Below are positions 27,450-41,447 of a DNA stretch of 64,000 nt, piece after piece. This DNA is from Oryzomicrobium terrae (GTDB taxonomy: Bacteria > Pseudomonadota > Gammaproteobacteria > Burkholderiales > Rhodocyclaceae). The notes beneath the pieces were generated by a model. It saw only the letters and a program-made list of their open reading frames with translations. It ran no database searches and had not been told where the DNA came from. The position numbers and the translations under genes are program-made. The DNA lies in assembly GCF_008274805.1 (NCBI RefSeq), contig NZ_CP022579.1, forward strand, positions 682,001-746,000, read 5' to 3'. Numbering within the stretch: the first letter of the stretch is position 1; the number at the start of each line of letters is the position of its first letter.

Positions 27450-27497
27450 GAATGGCGGGGTTTCCGGCAGTAATTTTAGAAAAATAGGGTGAAGTAG

Positions 27498-27525
27498 TTG
27501 ACGCGGTGATTTGTATCCGTATAAT
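27498..27525 (+). promoter_or_regulatory. rrn promoter P1
   Basis: TTGACG (27498-27503), a 16-base spacer, TATAAT (27520-27525), then the GC-containing discriminator TCGCCC, as expected for a stringently controlled rRNA promoter. Confidence 0.85.
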
Positions 27526-27649
27526 TCGCCCTCTCGCTGCTGCAGCGGGAAAGTTGGTTCGGTAAAACGTGTTTCTGATCAATGAGTTAGAAAGCAATTT
27601 TCCGAATTGGCTGCAAGTCAAAACGTTTTGAAATGTTTTAAAAAACGAG

Positions 27650-27677
27650 TTGACAGCGAATTAGATGTCTGTATAAT
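27650..27677 (+). promoter_or_regulatory. rrn promoter P2
   Basis: TTGACA (27650-27655), 16 bases, TATAAT (27672-27677): both hexamers consensus. An A/T-rich UP-like tract lies directly upstream (about 27618-27645). The discriminator TCGCTC resembles that of P1. Confidence 0.9.
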
Positions 27678-27740
27678 TCGCTCCTCGCTGCAGACAACGC
27701 AGCGAAATGCAACAAAGCAGCAACAAGCCGGAAACGGCAA

Positions 27741-27754
27741 GCTCTTTAAAAATT
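27741..27754 (+). promoter_or_regulatory. boxA antitermination site in the rrn leader
   Basis: GCTCTTTAAAAATT matches the boxA consensus bound by NusB/S10, which protects rRNA transcription from Rho. Confidence 0.8.
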
Positions 27755-27881
27755 GAACAGCCGATAGGTGTAGGTGCTTGGCTAAGTGGAGACCGACTTC
27801 GGTTGGTTAAAGTTAGTAAGGCGCTTGCACATAGATAGGTAGTTTTCGAATTACCAATTCTTGTCAAGCCAGCGAGAGATT

Positions 27882-29428
<1,547 letters not shown>

Positions 29429-29493
29429 GAGTAAATACTGCTTGGTCAAGTACCTACAGCCTATCGGTTGTTCAAGTTAGCTGCACAGACGGA

Positions 29494-29570
29494 GGGTCTG
29501 TAGCTCAGTCGGTTAGAGCACCGTCTTGATAAGGCGGGGGTCGTTGGTTCGATTCCAACCAGACCCACCA
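29494..29570 (+). tRNA. tRNA-Ile (GAT)
   Basis: 77 nt with acceptor stem GGGTCTG/CAGACCC, D-loop A-G-C-T-C-A-G, anticodon GAT in CTTGATAAG, T-loop GGTTCGATT and encoded CCA. Standard spacer tRNA. Confidence 0.97.
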
Positions 29571-29605
29571 ACGTTTGAACCTGTTCATCGTTGGCTTATC
29601 AAGAT

Positions 29606-29681
29606 GGGGGATTAGCTCAGCTGGGAGAGCACCTGCTTTGCAAGCAGGGGGTCGTCGGTTCGATCCCGTCATCCTCCACCA
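29606..29681 (+). tRNA. tRNA-Ala (TGC)
   Basis: 76 nt with acceptor stem GGGGGAT/ATCCTCC (one G-U pair), anticodon TGC in CTTTGCAAG, T-loop GGTTCGATC and encoded CCA. It lies 35 nt after tRNA-Ile. Confidence 0.97.
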
Positions 29682-29775
29682 CGCACTCGCGTGTCTGATC
29701 GGCTGTTCAGGATGAAATCCGAAACAACAAATGGTAAGCAATTGCCGGTTGCTGTTTCTGGTTTTAACCAGACTG

Positions 29776-29789
29776 TGCTCTTTAACAAT
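29776..29789 (+). promoter_or_regulatory. boxA in the 16S-23S spacer
   Basis: TGCTCTTTAACAAT, an exact spacer boxA, reloads the antitermination complex before the 23S gene. Confidence 0.85.
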
Positions 29790-29937
29790 ACGGAAGTAGG
29801 TTGTATCTCTGGTTGCCGACAACCAAGACCAGAGATACGGTTGTGATTGCATCGTGCGTACCGGCAAGTCAGCCCGGTACGTCACAAGCTGAGTATGCTT
29901 CCTGTGACGCGTCTCGTAAGAGATCTTAGCGTTATAG

Positions 29938-32825
<2,888 letters not shown>

Positions 32826-32921
32826 TAACCCTAAGATTCACAGCGGCATACCAGCACGCAATCACAACAACCAACCTACTCCCGTATATCGGCCGACTGC
32901 ATCCACAGTCGCCCCAAGCTT

Positions 32922-33036
32922 CGCTTGGCGGCCATAGCATCTTGGACCCACCCCTTCCCATCCCGAACAGGACCGTGAAACGAGATCGCGCCAATGATAG
33001 TGAGCTTCCGCTCGCGAAAGTAGGTCACCGCCAGGC
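32922..33036 (+). rRNA. rrf: 5S ribosomal RNA
   Basis: About 115 nt. The 5' end CTTGGCGGCC pairs with 3' CCGCCAGG, and CCCATCCCGAAC and the loop E region are conserved. Boundaries were set from the closing helix. Confidence 0.95.
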
Positions 33037-33043
33037 TCCCCAT

Positions 33044-33080
33044 AAAAACCCCTGTTAGCAACCGCTAACAGGGGTTTTTT
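33044..33080 (+). terminator. rrn operon terminator
   Basis: A 16-bp perfect stem (33044-33059 with 33064-33079), four-base loop and T-run follow the 5S gene directly. Confidence 0.95.
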
Positions 33081-33084
33081 ACTT

Positions 33085-33570
33085 TCATCCCCCCCCAATC
33101 CCCAGACCCCACGAGAGAAATCCTCTCCCTAGTCCCGCACCCCGGTCGGGAACCCCCTGCGCCGGGGACACGCTTGCATAAACACAGGCTAACGTCGTGC
33201 ACTCAAGACTTACGACTCCCGGCAGAAGCACGCGCCAAGGCTTCCTCCCTAACCAGTTGCCCCACACCGCAGATCAAGTGGGCGAGCGGCCCCCTGGCTC
33301 ACGGAACAGCAGCGGCCCTGTCTGATCAAGCACGCTCAACGCGCTGATTCCAGACGCGCTCTGATAAACCGAGAATCCCAAAGTCAGAATCCCCCCCTCT
33401 CTCTGTGCGCCTGTGCGGGCGTAACAAGGGCTGCAACGCGTCAGCACGGCTGACGATCTCCTCTATCCTTGATACCCCACAAACAGCATCAAATTACGTA
33501 CCGCGGAGGGTGCTCATCTGATCGTACTGGAACAAAATTCCATGGCGCAAATACAAGAAGAGGTGCTCTG
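33085..33570. other. Intergenic stretch after the rrn operon
   Basis: About 490 bases between the rrn terminator and the 4.5S RNA promoter. I see no coding region, tRNA or clear repeat; short open frames here lack start signals and family patterns. Confidence 0.5.
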
Positions 33571-33575
33571 CATGG

Positions 33576-33581
33576 TATAGT
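33576..33581 (+). promoter_or_regulatory. -10 element of the 4.5S RNA promoter
   Basis: TATAGT lies six bases before the predicted 5' end of the SRP RNA. The -35 region is not clear. Confidence 0.5.
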
Positions 33582-33586
33582 TCGGC

Positions 33587-33690
33587 GTGGCGGGTCTCCC
33601 CGCATTGCAGGGTGGTCAATCTGGTCAGGTCCGGAAGGAAGCAGCCACAGCCGCTTACTGCAAGTGCCGGGGGTTAGGCTCGCCACCCTC
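33587..33690 (+). ncRNA. ffs: Signal recognition particle 4.5S RNA
   Basis: About 104 nt. The SRP tetraloop domain GGTCAGGTCCGGAAGGAAGC is intact and flanked by pairing arms; 5' GTGGCGGG pairs with 3' GCTCGCCAC. This RNA binds Ffh to target nascent membrane proteins. It lies just upstream of dnaX, as in many betaproteobacteria. Confidence 0.96.
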
Positions 33691-33794
33691 ATTTCTCAGG
33701 ACGCAACTCTGCGGCCTGTCTTTTCTGCCCGGACCCGATCACGTCGGGGGCCGCAAGCGGCGGGCGAAACTCCCCTTCTGTTAGAATCCGGTCC

Positions 33795-35510
33795 ATGAGC
33801 TACCAGGTCCTGGCGCGCAAGTGGCGCCCCAAAAGCTTTCAGACCCTCGTCGGGCAAGAGCACGTCGTTCGTGCCTTGACGCATGCCCTGACCGAGGGGC
33901 GCTTGCACCACGCCTACCTGTTCACCGGTACGCGGGGCGTGGGCAAAACCACGATCGCCCGCATTCTGGCCAAGTCGCTGAACTGCGAAAGCGGCGTGAC
34001 GGCAACCCCCTGCGGCCAGTGCGCCGCGTGCAGCGAAATCGATGCCGGGCGCTTTGTGGACCTGCTCGAGGTGGATGCCGCCACCAACACCCGGGTGGAT
34101 GAGATGCGGCAGCTGCTGGAAAACGCGGTGTACGCGCCGACCCGTGGCCGCTTCAAGGTCTATGTGATCGACGAAGTGCACATGCTGTCCAACTCGGCCT
34201 TCAACGCCATGTTGAAGACCCTGGAGGAGCCGCCGGAGCACGTCAAGTTCATCTTGGCCACCACCGACCCGCAAAAAATCCCGGTCACCGTGCTGTCGCG
34301 CTGCTTGCAGTTCAACCTGAAGCAGATGTCGCCGCCCAACATCGTCTCGCACCTGACTCGCATCCTTGAGGCCGAGACGGTGGCGTTTGAGCCGCCGGCC
34401 TTGGCGCTGCTTGCCCGCTCGGCCAACGGCAGCATGCGCGATGCCTTGTCCCTGCTCGACCAAGCTATTGCCCATGGCGCCGGCCGGGTTGAAGAAGCGG
34501 GGGTGCGGGACATGCTCGGCACCGTGGATCAGGACCACCTGTTCACCGTGTTGGACGCCCTGATCGCCGAATCCCCGGCGGATCTCGTGGCGGTGGCCGA
34601 TACCATGGCTGGGCGCAGCCTGTCCTTCGACAGCGCCCTGGCTGAATTAGCGACCCTGCTGACCCAGATCCAGATTGAACAGATGGCGCCCGGGGCCCTG
34701 GGCGACACCCTGCTGGAACGGGAGCGCGTGACCGCCACGGCCACGGCCATGGCCCCCGAGTTCGTTCAGCTTGCCTACCAGATCGCCCTGAAGGGGCGCG
34801 AGGAATTGCCGCTGGCGCCAGATGCCCACGCCGGGTTCCTGATGACCCTGCTGCGCATGCACGCCTTCCGCCCGGCGGGATCGTCGGCCGGTAGTGCCGC
34901 TCCTGCCGCCGGTGGTGGCTCGGCCCGCCGTCCTTCCCTTCCTGCCGCTGCTGCGCCTCGGGTAGCCGCACCTGCCGTGAGTGCCACGCCTGCTGCGACT
35001 GGGCGGGATGCGGCCCCGGCTTTCTCCGCCTCTCCCGCCCAGGCAGTGCCCGAGGCCGCGGCTGTGGTGGCGCCACCGCCTGCTTCTGCTGCACAAGAGC
35101 CCGCGCCCCTAATGGCCAGCGCATCGGACAATGGACTGCCCCCCTGGGGCGATCTGCTCGCTCGGGCGCGGCTGAGTGGCATGGCCCGGGAGCTGGCGTA
35201 TCACTGCGAATTGCGCGGTAGTGACGGCGGCACCATTGCCTTGCGCCTGCCGCCGGCCCACCGCCACCTGCTGATCAAGCCTGCCCAGGATCGCCTGGTG
35301 CAAGCCCTGGGCGAAGCCCTGGGGCGTGCCGTGCAAGTGCGCATCGAACTTGCCGATACCGAGAGCGAAACCCCGGCGGCCGTGGCCAAGCGCGAGCGCC
35401 AGGAACGCCAGGACGACGCCGTCTCGGCAATCGAGGCCGACCCCTTCGTGCGCGAGGTGATCGACACCTTCGACGCCACCTTGATCGAAGCCTCGATCAA
35501 GCCGCTCTGA
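33795..35510 (+). CDS. dnaX: DNA polymerase III subunit tau/gamma
   Basis: 571 residues. Walker A G45-T-R-G-V-G-K-T52, zinc cysteines C64, C73, C76 and C79, Walker B V-Y-V-I-D-E-V-H and the SRC motif L-S-R-C-L-Q-F are present. A proline/alanine-rich linker (about 360-440) joins the clamp-loader part to the C-terminal tau domain that contacts DnaE. Shorter than E. coli's 643. I did not recognise a programmed frameshift site. The order dnaX-ybaB-recR is the standard cluster. Confidence 0.97.
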   Translation: MSYQVLARKWRPKSFQTLVGQEHVVRALTHALTEGRLHHAYLFTGTRGVGKTTIARILAKSLNCESGVTATPCGQCAACSEIDAGRFVDLLEVDAATNTRVDEMRQLLENAVYAPTRGRFKVYVIDEVHMLSNSAFNAMLKTLEEPPEHVKFILATTDPQKIPVTVLSRCLQFNLKQMSPPNIVSHLTRILEAETVAFEPPALALLARSANGSMRDALSLLDQAIAHGAGRVEEAGVRDMLGTVDQDHLFTVLDALIAESPADLVAVADTMAGRSLSFDSALAELATLLTQIQIEQMAPGALGDTLLERERVTATATAMAPEFVQLAYQIALKGREELPLAPDAHAGFLMTLLRMHAFRPAGSSAGSAAPAAGGGSARRPSLPAAAAPRVAAPAVSATPAATGRDAAPAFSASPAQAVPEAAAVVAPPPASAAQEPAPLMASASDNGLPPWGDLLARARLSGMARELAYHCELRGSDGGTIALRLPPAHRHLLIKPAQDRLVQALGEALGRAVQVRIELADTESETPAAVAKRERQERQDDAVSAIEADPFVREVIDTFDATLIEASIKPL

Positions 35511-35559
35511 TTTTCGCCGTACCGTTTTTTTACCGATCATCGACGTAGAAAGGACTCCC

Positions 35560-35883
35560 ATGCTCCGTGGTGGCATCGCCGGCCTGATGAAGCAGGCCCA
35601 GCAAATGCAGGAAAACATGAAGAAGGCCCAGGACGAACTCGCCCTGGTCGAAGTCGAAGGCCAGGCCGGTGCCGGCATGGTCAAGGTGCAGATGACCTGT
35701 GGCCACGCGGTCAAGCGCGTCACCATCGACCCGTCGGTGATGGACGACAAGGAGATGCTCGAGGACCTGATCGCCGCCGCCGTGAACGACGCCGTGCGCC
35801 GTGGTGAAGAGGTGACCAAGGAGCGCATGGCCGGTTTTACCGCCGGCCTCAACCTGCCGCCGGGCATGAAGCTGCCGTTCTAA
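35560..35883 (+). CDS. ybaB: YbaB/EbfC nucleoid-associated protein
   Basis: 107 residues. Has the family N-terminal [11 protein letters not shown] coiled helix, [12 protein letters not shown], and a C-terminal L-P-P-G-M-K-L-P-F. Binds DNA as a dimer; located between dnaX and recR, 49 bases after dnaX. Confidence 0.96.
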   Translation: MLRGGIAGLMKQAQQMQENMKKAQDELALVEVEGQAGAGMVKVQMTCGHAVKRVTIDPSVMDDKEMLEDLIAAAVNDAVRRGEEVTKERMAGFTAGLNLPPGMKLPF

Positions 35884-35978
35884 CCGGTTCACGTATCGCC
35901 GGCCCGACGGGCGGAGCCTGCTTCCTTGAGGTAAGGCGCCGCCCGTCGTGCTTTTCACTGACCTTTGGTACTCCGCTC

Positions 35979-36578
35979 ATGAATCCCGGTAGCCTCGACG
36001 CCCTCATCGACGCCCTCAAATGCCTGCCCGGGGTCGGCCCGAAATCGGCCCAGCGCATGGCCTACCATCTGCTGCAGCGCGACCGCAAAGGTGCCCAGAA
36101 ACTGGGTGAGTCCCTGCTCAATGCCTTGACTGCCCTGCGTCCCTGCGCCCGCTGCAACACCTTCACCGAGGCCGAGGTGTGCGAGCGCTGCCTGTCGCCC
36201 AAGCGGGACGCCACCTCCCTGTGCGTGGTGGAAACGCCGGTGGACATGAACATGATGGAGCAGACTCAGGCCTTCAACGGCCTGTATTACGTGCTCATGG
36301 GCCGGATCTCGCCCCTCGATGGTCAGGGGCCAACCCAGCTCGGGCTGGACAAGCTGCTCAAGCGGGTGGACGACGGGGTGGTGCAGGAAGTGATTCTGGC
36401 CACCAACTACACCAACGAGGGCGAGGCCACCGCCCACTACCTGTCCGAACTGCTCAAGGCCCGGGGCATCAAGGTCAGCCGCATCGCCCGGGGGATCCCG
36501 GTTGGCGGGGAACTGGAGTACGTGGATGCCGGCACCCTGGCCCAGGCCCTGCGCGAGCGACGGGGCATCGAAGGTTAA
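35979..36578 (+). CDS. recR: Recombination protein RecR
   Basis: 199 residues. Helix-hairpin-helix ([11 protein letters not shown] near 17-27), a C4 zinc finger (C-A-R-C ... C-E-R-C, about 53-71) and a Toprim domain starting L-C-V-V-E-T-P. With RecFO it loads RecA on gapped DNA. Confidence 0.97.
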   Translation: MNPGSLDALIDALKCLPGVGPKSAQRMAYHLLQRDRKGAQKLGESLLNALTALRPCARCNTFTEAEVCERCLSPKRDATSLCVVETPVDMNMMEQTQAFNGLYYVLMGRISPLDGQGPTQLGLDKLLKRVDDGVVQEVILATNYTNEGEATAHYLSELLKARGIKVSRIARGIPVGGELEYVDAGTLAQALRERRGIEG

Positions 36579-36633
36579 ACTCCGGCTCCCCGCGCCGGTC
36601 TGATCTTACCCCTTCTTCTCGCAAGGCCCGCCC

Positions 36634-37209
36634 ATGGATACCCCGTCCCCCGCAGCGTCGTCGTCGGCACCGCGGCAAGAACCCGCCATCCTTGGCGGCG
36701 GCTGCTTCTGGTGCCTCGAAGCGGTATTCCAGGAGTTGGCGGCAGTCAGCGCCGTGACCTCCGGCTACTGCGGCGGCAGCGTGGCCGCCCCCAGCTACGA
36801 GGCCGTGTGTGGTGACGGCACCGGCCATGCCGAAGTGGTGAAGATCGTGTTCGATCCGGCCGCCCTGCCGTTCGCCACCCTGCTCGACGTCTTCTTCGCC
36901 ATCCACGACCCCACCACCCTCAACCGTCAGGGTAACGACGTGGGCACCCAGTACCGCTCCGTCATCTTCTGCCAGAGCGAGGCCCAGCACGATGCCGCAC
37001 TGGCGGCCGTGGCCCGGGCCGAGGCTCACTGGGGGCGCCCGGTGGTCACCGAGATCGTCGCCCCCGTTCCGGCCCAGCCCTTCTGGCCGGCGGAGGACTA
37101 CCACCGGGACTACTTCCGCCTTCACGGCCACCAGCCCTATTGCGCCTTCGTCGTCGCCCCCAAGGTGGCCAAGGCGCGCCAGGCTTTCGCCCACCTCCTG
37201 GCCCGCTGA
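36634..37209 (+). CDS. msrA: Peptide methionine-S-sulfoxide reductase MsrA
   Basis: 191 residues with the catalytic G-G-G-C-F-W-C motif near residue 28; the second cysteine in this motif (F-W-C) is unusual relative to C-F-W-G/C-F-W-C variants but occurs in the family. Repairs oxidised methionine. It follows recR by 55 bases in the same direction, possibly in one transcript. No msrB is visible. Confidence 0.95.
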   Translation: MDTPSPAASSSAPRQEPAILGGGCFWCLEAVFQELAAVSAVTSGYCGGSVAAPSYEAVCGDGTGHAEVVKIVFDPAALPFATLLDVFFAIHDPTTLNRQGNDVGTQYRSVIFCQSEAQHDAALAAVARAEAHWGRPVVTEIVAPVPAQPFWPAEDYHRDYFRLHGHQPYCAFVVAPKVAKARQAFAHLLAR

Positions 37210-37252
37210 CGCGGGGGCGCCCTCGATCTATTAATTTTCTTCAAGTATCGGA

Positions 37253-37292
37253 ATTGGCGCGTTGCCAAACTCCAATGCTGGCGCGGACCTTT
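37253..37292 (-). repeat. Copy of the dispersed 40-bp repeat, minus strand
   Basis: Read leftward from 37292 it gives AAAGGTCCGCGCCAGCATTG then GAGTTTGG, close to the first unit at 54189. A second GCGCCAAT core follows 24 bases later. It lies in the 230-base gap between msrA and azlD. The rest of that gap holds a small CGATGTAT/ATACATCG stem (37308-37334) and no gene. Confidence 0.55.
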
Positions 37293-37439
37293 GGTTTTTG
37301 CCCATGCCGATGTATGAATTTTTTTAATACATCGCCCGGCGTGGGCGCTTGGGGCTGACCCGCCCGCTGGGCCCCGGGGACGGACCCCGCGGAAGCGGAC
37401 CTGGGCGTGGCCTTCTCGCGCCCCGGCCCTGGATTAGGC

Positions 37440-37784
37440 CTACGCCAGCCGGCCCATACCCCACTGGATCAGCCACAGCGCCACCATGCCGCCGGCGATG
37501 GTGGCGGTGACGTTGCGGGTGCGCCAGGCCACCAGCAGGGCCGCGATGCCGGCCCACAGGCGCGGATTGTCGACGGCCAGGCTGACTTGGCCGGCCACGG
37601 TCAGGGTGCCCGGAATGGCGATGGCCGCCAGCACCGCCGCCGGCACGAAGGCCAGGGCGCGGCGGAACCAGCCGGGAAAACTGGCCCGGCCGTGCAGCAC
37701 GATGAAGATGGCCCGGGTCGCCAGGGCGATCAGGGCCACGGCGGCGAAGACCAGCCACAGCTGGGCGGGCGTCCAGGCGCTCAT
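37440..37784 (-). CDS. azlD: Branched-chain amino-acid exporter small subunit AzlD
   Basis: 114 residues from the ATG at 37784, overlapping the azlC stop by four bases. Four hydrophobic helices and the AzlD pattern A-L-A-T-R-A-I-F and F-V-P-A-A-V-L-A-A-I. Forms the exporter with AzlC. Confidence 0.88.
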   Translation of the reverse strand: MSAWTPAQLWLVFAAVALIALATRAIFIVLHGRASFPGWFRRALAFVPAAVLAAIAIPGTLTVAGQVSLAVDNPRLWAGIAALLVAWRTRNVTATIAGGMVALWLIQWGMGRLA

Positions 37785-38569
37785 GGCCGGCCTCCCGTTG
37801 ATTGCCCAGGAGGCGCCCCATGGGCCTGGCGCGCCTCCCGGGCCGACCACAGGCCCCCGGCGGCGATGCCGGCCACGGAGGCGACGATCAGCCCGAGGCG
37901 GAAGGGCAGGCCGGCGGCCGTCAGCGCCACCACCCCGCCGGCCACCGCTGCAACCAGGGTGCCCCGGTTGCGCACCGCCGGCACCAGCATGGCCAGGAAG
38001 GACAAGGGCACGGCAAAGTCCAGGGACCAGGCGGCCGGCACCTGGGCACCGAGCAGGGCCCCCAGCGCCACCCCGGCCTGCCACAGGGTCCATTGCATCA
38101 GGCCGCCGCCCAGGTGGTACCAGGCCCGGCCCGTGGCGTCGGTGCCCACGCCGCGCCCCTCGGTGAAGTGCTGCAGGCTGGCGGCGAAGCCCTGGTCGGT
38201 GGTCAGGTAGGACAACCCCAGCTTCCAGCGCAGGGGCAGGTGGCCCAGGTGGGGCGCCAGGGCGGCGCTGTACATGAGAAAGCGCAGGCTCACCACCAGG
38301 GTGGCGAGCAGGATCACCGCCACCGGGCTGGCGATGGCCAGCAGCTGACACACCATCAGCTGGGCGATGCCGGAAAAGGTCAGCAGCGACAGGCCGATGG
38401 TCTGCCACGGCGTGAGGCCCACGCCGGTGCCGGCCACCCCGGCGATCAGGGCGAAGGGCACCAGCCCGACCAGGGTGGGCGACAAGGCCCCCATGCCGGC
38501 GACGAAGGCGGGACGGTCGAAAGAAAGGGCGGGCAAGGCGGACACGGCTGGCGCGGGCAAAGGGGCCAT
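37781..38569 (-). CDS. azlC: Branched-chain amino-acid exporter large subunit AzlC
   Basis: 262 residues, about seven to eight helices. Has the AzlC signatures P-F-A-L-I-A-G near 38, F-S-G-I-A-Q-L-M near 65 and V-S-L-R-F-L-M-Y-S-A near 88. Predicted to export valine or related amino acids with AzlD. It starts 67 bases after the photolyase stop on the same strand, so read-through from that unit is possible. Confidence 0.9.
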   Translation of the reverse strand: MAPLPAPAVSALPALSFDRPAFVAGMGALSPTLVGLVPFALIAGVAGTGVGLTPWQTIGLSLLTFSGIAQLMVCQLLAIASPVAVILLATLVVSLRFLMYSAALAPHLGHLPLRWKLGLSYLTTDQGFAASLQHFTEGRGVGTDATGRAWYHLGGGLMQWTLWQAGVALGALLGAQVPAAWSLDFAVPLSFLAMLVPAVRNRGTLVAAVAGGVVALTAAGLPFRLGLIVASVAGIAAGGLWSAREARQAHGAPPGQSTGGRP

Positions 38570-38636
38570 TGTAGGGGCAAACCCGCGTTGCCCGGCGCGG
38601 GCGGGCGACGGCGCGAAAACGTGTCCGTCCGCTGCC

Positions 38637-40223
38637 TTAGAGATCGTCCAGTCGGGCCAGCATGGCCTCTCCCGCCGCGCGCAGGGCCGCCCGTTCTTCC
38701 GGGCTGCGCCGCGCCAGGTTCCGGTAGGCCAGGGCCAGGCGCGGGTTGCCGCCGAGCCGGTCCTCGTTGCGGTCGAGAAAGTGCCAGTACAGGGCGGTGA
38801 ACGGGCAGGCCCGGGGGCCGTGGGCCTGGTCGGGGCGGTAGCGGCAGCCGGCGCAGTAGTTGGACATGCGCTTGAGGTAGGCGCCGGAAGCGCAGTAGGG
38901 CTTGCTGGTCATGACCGGGCCGAGGGCGAAGAGGGCCATGCCCAGGGTGTTGGGTTCCTCGACCCAGGCCACCGCGTCCACGTACGCCGCCAGGTACCAG
39001 TCCGCCACGGCCCGGGGCGAAAGCCCGGCCAGGAGGGCGAAATTGCCCGTCACCATCAGGCGCTGGATATGGTGGGCGTACCCCAGCGCCAGGGTTTGGC
39101 GGATCGTCTGGGCCAGGCAGTTGGCCTGGGCCTGCCCGGTCCAGAACCAGGCCGGTAGCGGGCGCTCGGCCCCCAGATGATTGCTGTGGGCAAACCCCGC
39201 GTCGCCGCGCCGGCGGCTTTCGCGCATGTACATCCCGCGCACGAATTCGCGCCAGCCGAGGATCTGGCGGATGAACCCCTCGGCCGCCGCCAGGGGGACG
39301 CGCCCCTCCCGCCAAGTGGTTTCGGCGGCGTCCACCACCTCGCGCGGGTCGAGCAGCTTGAGGTTGAGGGCGGCCGCCAGCAGCGAGTGCCAGAGCACCG
39401 GTTCCCCCTGCCACATGGCGTCCTGGTAGCGGCCAAAGTAGGGGAGCCGGTCGGCGATGAAGCGCTCCAGCAGCACCCGGGCTTGGGCCGGGGTGACCGG
39501 CCAGGCGAAGCCTTCAAGGCCCCCGGGGTGGTCGGCAAAGGTGGCCGCCACCTCGTCGAGCACGTCCCGGGTCGTCCCGTCCGGGGCGAAGCGGGGCACC
39601 GGGGGCAGGGGGCCCGGACCGTCCGGGGGAAAGGCGTCCCGGTTGTCGCCGTCGAAGTTCCAGCGGTCCCCGGCCGGCGCGCCGGCGGTAGTCATCAGCA
39701 CCCCGTGGCGGCGGCGCATCCAGCGGTAGAAGAACTCCATGCGCAGCTGGGGCTTGTCGCCGGCCCAGGCGGCAAAATCGTCGCCGGTGCAGAAAAAGTG
39801 GGGGTCGGGGCGCACCTCCAGGGCCACGCCGGCCTGGCGGCAGGCAGCGGCCAGGCCCGACAGCACGCGCCGGTCCCCCGGTTCCAGCACCGTCACCCGG
39901 GCGATGCCCCCACCCTGGCGCGCCAGGGTGTCGGCCAAGGCGGCCTCAAGGGTGGGGTAGCGGCCGAGGCGGTGGTAGTCCAGGGGCACCCCGGCCTCGC
40001 GCAGCGTGGCGGCGAAGTGGCGCATGGCCGCCAGGAAGAGGGCGATGCGGGCCTTATGGCTCCAGACGTGGCGGGCTTCCCCGTCCGCCTCGGCCATCCA
40101 GACCCGATCCCGGGCCGGGTCCAGGTCGGCGAGCAGGGGATGGGGGCGGTGTGGGGTGTGGGGATGGAGCTGGTCGCCCAGGATCAGGCGCAGGGTGCCG
40201 CCGGTAAGACGGGGGTCAGCCAT
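38637..40223 (-). CDS. Iron-sulfur bacterial cryptochrome/(6-4) photolyase (DPRP/FeS-BCP family)
   Basis: 528 residues. The N-terminal [10 protein letters not shown] and V-W-S-H-K segments identify the deoxyribodipyrimidine-photolyase-related family; the C-terminal half is the FAD bundle. Four cysteines lie where FeS-BCPs bind a [4Fe-4S] cluster (P-Y-C-A-S-G, then N-Y-C-A-G-C and A-C-P-F near the C-terminus). Members repair (6-4) photoproducts with blue light or act as photoreceptors. It overlaps the DUF2256 gene by eight bases and stands in the unit headed by the B12 regulator. Confidence 0.92.
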   Translation of the reverse strand: MADPRLTGGTLRLILGDQLHPHTPHRPHPLLADLDPARDRVWMAEADGEARHVWSHKARIALFLAAMRHFAATLREAGVPLDYHRLGRYPTLEAALADTLARQGGGIARVTVLEPGDRRVLSGLAAACRQAGVALEVRPDPHFFCTGDDFAAWAGDKPQLRMEFFYRWMRRRHGVLMTTAGAPAGDRWNFDGDNRDAFPPDGPGPLPPVPRFAPDGTTRDVLDEVAATFADHPGGLEGFAWPVTPAQARVLLERFIADRLPYFGRYQDAMWQGEPVLWHSLLAAALNLKLLDPREVVDAAETTWREGRVPLAAAEGFIRQILGWREFVRGMYMRESRRRGDAGFAHSNHLGAERPLPAWFWTGQAQANCLAQTIRQTLALGYAHHIQRLMVTGNFALLAGLSPRAVADWYLAAYVDAVAWVEEPNTLGMALFALGPVMTSKPYCASGAYLKRMSNYCAGCRYRPDQAHGPRACPFTALYWHFLDRNEDRLGGNPRLALAYRNLARRSPEERAALRAAGEAMLARLDDL

Positions 40224-40389
40224 CGGCCCCTGGCTCCGATGCCGATTTGCGGCGACGGCAGGCGTCGCTGCAATACTTGACCGTCTCCCAGGTACGCGCC
40301 CACTTGCGCCGCCAGCTCATCGGCCGGCCGCAGACGGCGCAGGGCTTGGTCGGCAAGGCCCGTTTGAAGCCGGGCAAGCCACGGGCCAT
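40216..40389 (-). CDS. DUF2256 zinc-ribbon-like small protein
   Basis: 57 residues (M-A-R-G-L-P-G-F-K ... G-A-D-G). It has the DUF2256 pattern: C-A-V-C-G-R-P, W-R-R-K-W, and Y-C-S-D-A-C, i.e. two CxxC/CxxxC pairs for one zinc. Its end overlaps the photolyase start by eight bases (ATGGCTGA), and it begins 18 bases after the MerR gene. DUF2256 genes often accompany photolyase/cryptochrome genes; the molecular role is unknown. Easily missed because of its size. Confidence 0.88.
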   Translation of the reverse strand: MARGLPGFKRALPTKPCAVCGRPMSWRRKWARTWETVKYCSDACRRRKSASEPGADG

Positions 40390-40407
40390 GGCGCTTCTCC
40401 TGCCGGA

Positions 40408-41355
40408 TCAGGAGGCCGCGCCGGCGCGCCAGTCGCGCAGGGCCTGGACCGCTTCTTCGAGGCGGCCGAAGCAGCGTACCCCGGGCAGGGGGGAGAGGCG
40501 TTCCACCCCCGCGCCGCCGGCCCAGATGGCGACCTGGGGCGGCAGCAATTCGCGCAGTTGCGCCAGCAGGGGCGCCACCTGGCGCTGCGGAAAGGCGGAC
40601 GAGAAGGACAGGGCCACCACATCGGCCGCCTGGGCATTGGCCGCCAGGCGAATGTCGTAGAGCGGGGTCTGGGTGCCGAGGGAGACGCAGCTCACCCCTT
40701 CCATGGCGAACAGGGCCTCCACCATCAGCAGGCCGAGGATGTGGTGTTCGTCCGGCACCGTGGTCAGCAGCACCCGGGGGCGTCCGCTGGCCGGCGGCAG
40801 GGAGGCGATGGCCTGGCGCAGCAGGGCTTGCATCTGCTCGGTGTACAGATGCTCTTCGAAGACCTGGAAATCGCCGCTCATCCAGGCATTGCCCACGGCG
40901 TCGTTGAGGGGCGCCACCGTATCCAGGACAAAACGCCCCAGCCCCTGGCGGATCATCGCCTGGTGCAGGGCGTGGCGCAGCGCCGGCACGTCGTGCTGGC
41001 GCACCAGTTCCAGCACCTGGCGGCAGAGCCCCCCCGTGTCCGGCGCCACCGGACGGGAGGCCGCGCCCCCGGCCCGCTTGCTGGGACTGCTCCCCCCGGG
41101 CTCTTCCGCCGGAGTGGCCAGGGCGGCCAGATCCCCGTCGGGGATGGTCATCAGCCGGCCGGGACGAAAACCCCGATCCATCAGGCGCTTGACCAGGCGG
41201 AGTTTGTCCACCTGTTCCGGCGCATAGATGCGTTCTCCGTTGCTGTCCCGCTCCGGCGTGGGGAATCCATAACGTCGTTCCCACACCCGCAGGGTGTCCT
41301 TGGAAACGCCGGTTTCCCGCTCGACGGCGGCGATGGTCATGTATGGCCTGTTCAT
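40408..41355 (-). CDS. MerR-family B12-dependent photoreceptor regulator (CarH/LitR type)
   Basis: About 315 residues from the ATG at 41355 (41340 is an alternative). MerR DNA-binding domain at 6-75 (T-I-A-A-V-E-R-E-T-G, L-R-V-W-E-R-R-Y-G). A four-helix bundle carries W158-x9-E168-H169, the motif of light-sensing CarH proteins. The cobalamin-binding Rossmann domain has E203-x-H205-x2-G208, so H205 is the expected lower ligand. In the CarH/LitR family AdoCbl-bound protein represses in the dark and light breaks the Co-C bond to release DNA. It heads the DUF2256-photolyase unit and faces the lipid/peroxide operon, with palindromes before both start codons. Confidence 0.92.
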   Translation of the reverse strand: MNRPYMTIAAVERETGVSKDTLRVWERRYGFPTPERDSNGERIYAPEQVDKLRLVKRLMDRGFRPGRLMTIPDGDLAALATPAEEPGGSSPSKRAGGAASRPVAPDTGGLCRQVLELVRQHDVPALRHALHQAMIRQGLGRFVLDTVAPLNDAVGNAWMSGDFQVFEEHLYTEQMQALLRQAIASLPPASGRPRVLLTTVPDEHHILGLLMVEALFAMEGVSCVSLGTQTPLYDIRLAANAQAADVVALSFSSAFPQRQVAPLLAQLRELLPPQVAIWAGGAGVERLSPLPGVRCFGRLEEAVQALRDWRAGAAS

Positions 41356-41358
41356 TAT

Positions 41359-41371
41359 TTGTCCAAGACAA
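41359..41371. promoter_or_regulatory. Candidate CarH/LitR-type operator O1
   Basis: TTGTCCAAGACAA, a TTGTC-N3-GACAA palindrome, ends three bases upstream of the regulator's start codon and covers its ribosome-binding region. Same motif as O2 and O3. Confidence 0.7.
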
Positions 41372-41386
41372 TATTGCGTCAAAAGG

Positions 41387-41415
41387 TTGACTCTTGGTTT
41401 TTGTCAGCCTATCTT
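41387..41415 (+). promoter_or_regulatory. Promoter of the rightward photoprotection operon
   Basis: TTGACT (41387-41392), 17-base spacer, TATCTT (41410-41415). O2 would lie at about +12 to +24, so a bound repressor could block elongation or initiation. Confidence 0.6.
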
Positions 41416-41432
41416 AGGGGCGAGATTCAATT

Positions 41433-41445
41433 TTGTCTAGGACAA
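41433..41445. promoter_or_regulatory. Candidate CarH/LitR-type operator O2
   Basis: TTGTCTAGGACAA, two bases before the ATG at 41448. The AGGA inside it is the probable ribosome-binding site of that gene. Confidence 0.7.
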
Positions 41446-41447
41446 TC

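Noticed and set aside
33469..33798. Open frame across the 4.5S RNA
   Set aside because: The conserved SRP RNA core explains the sequence; the frame has no protein features.
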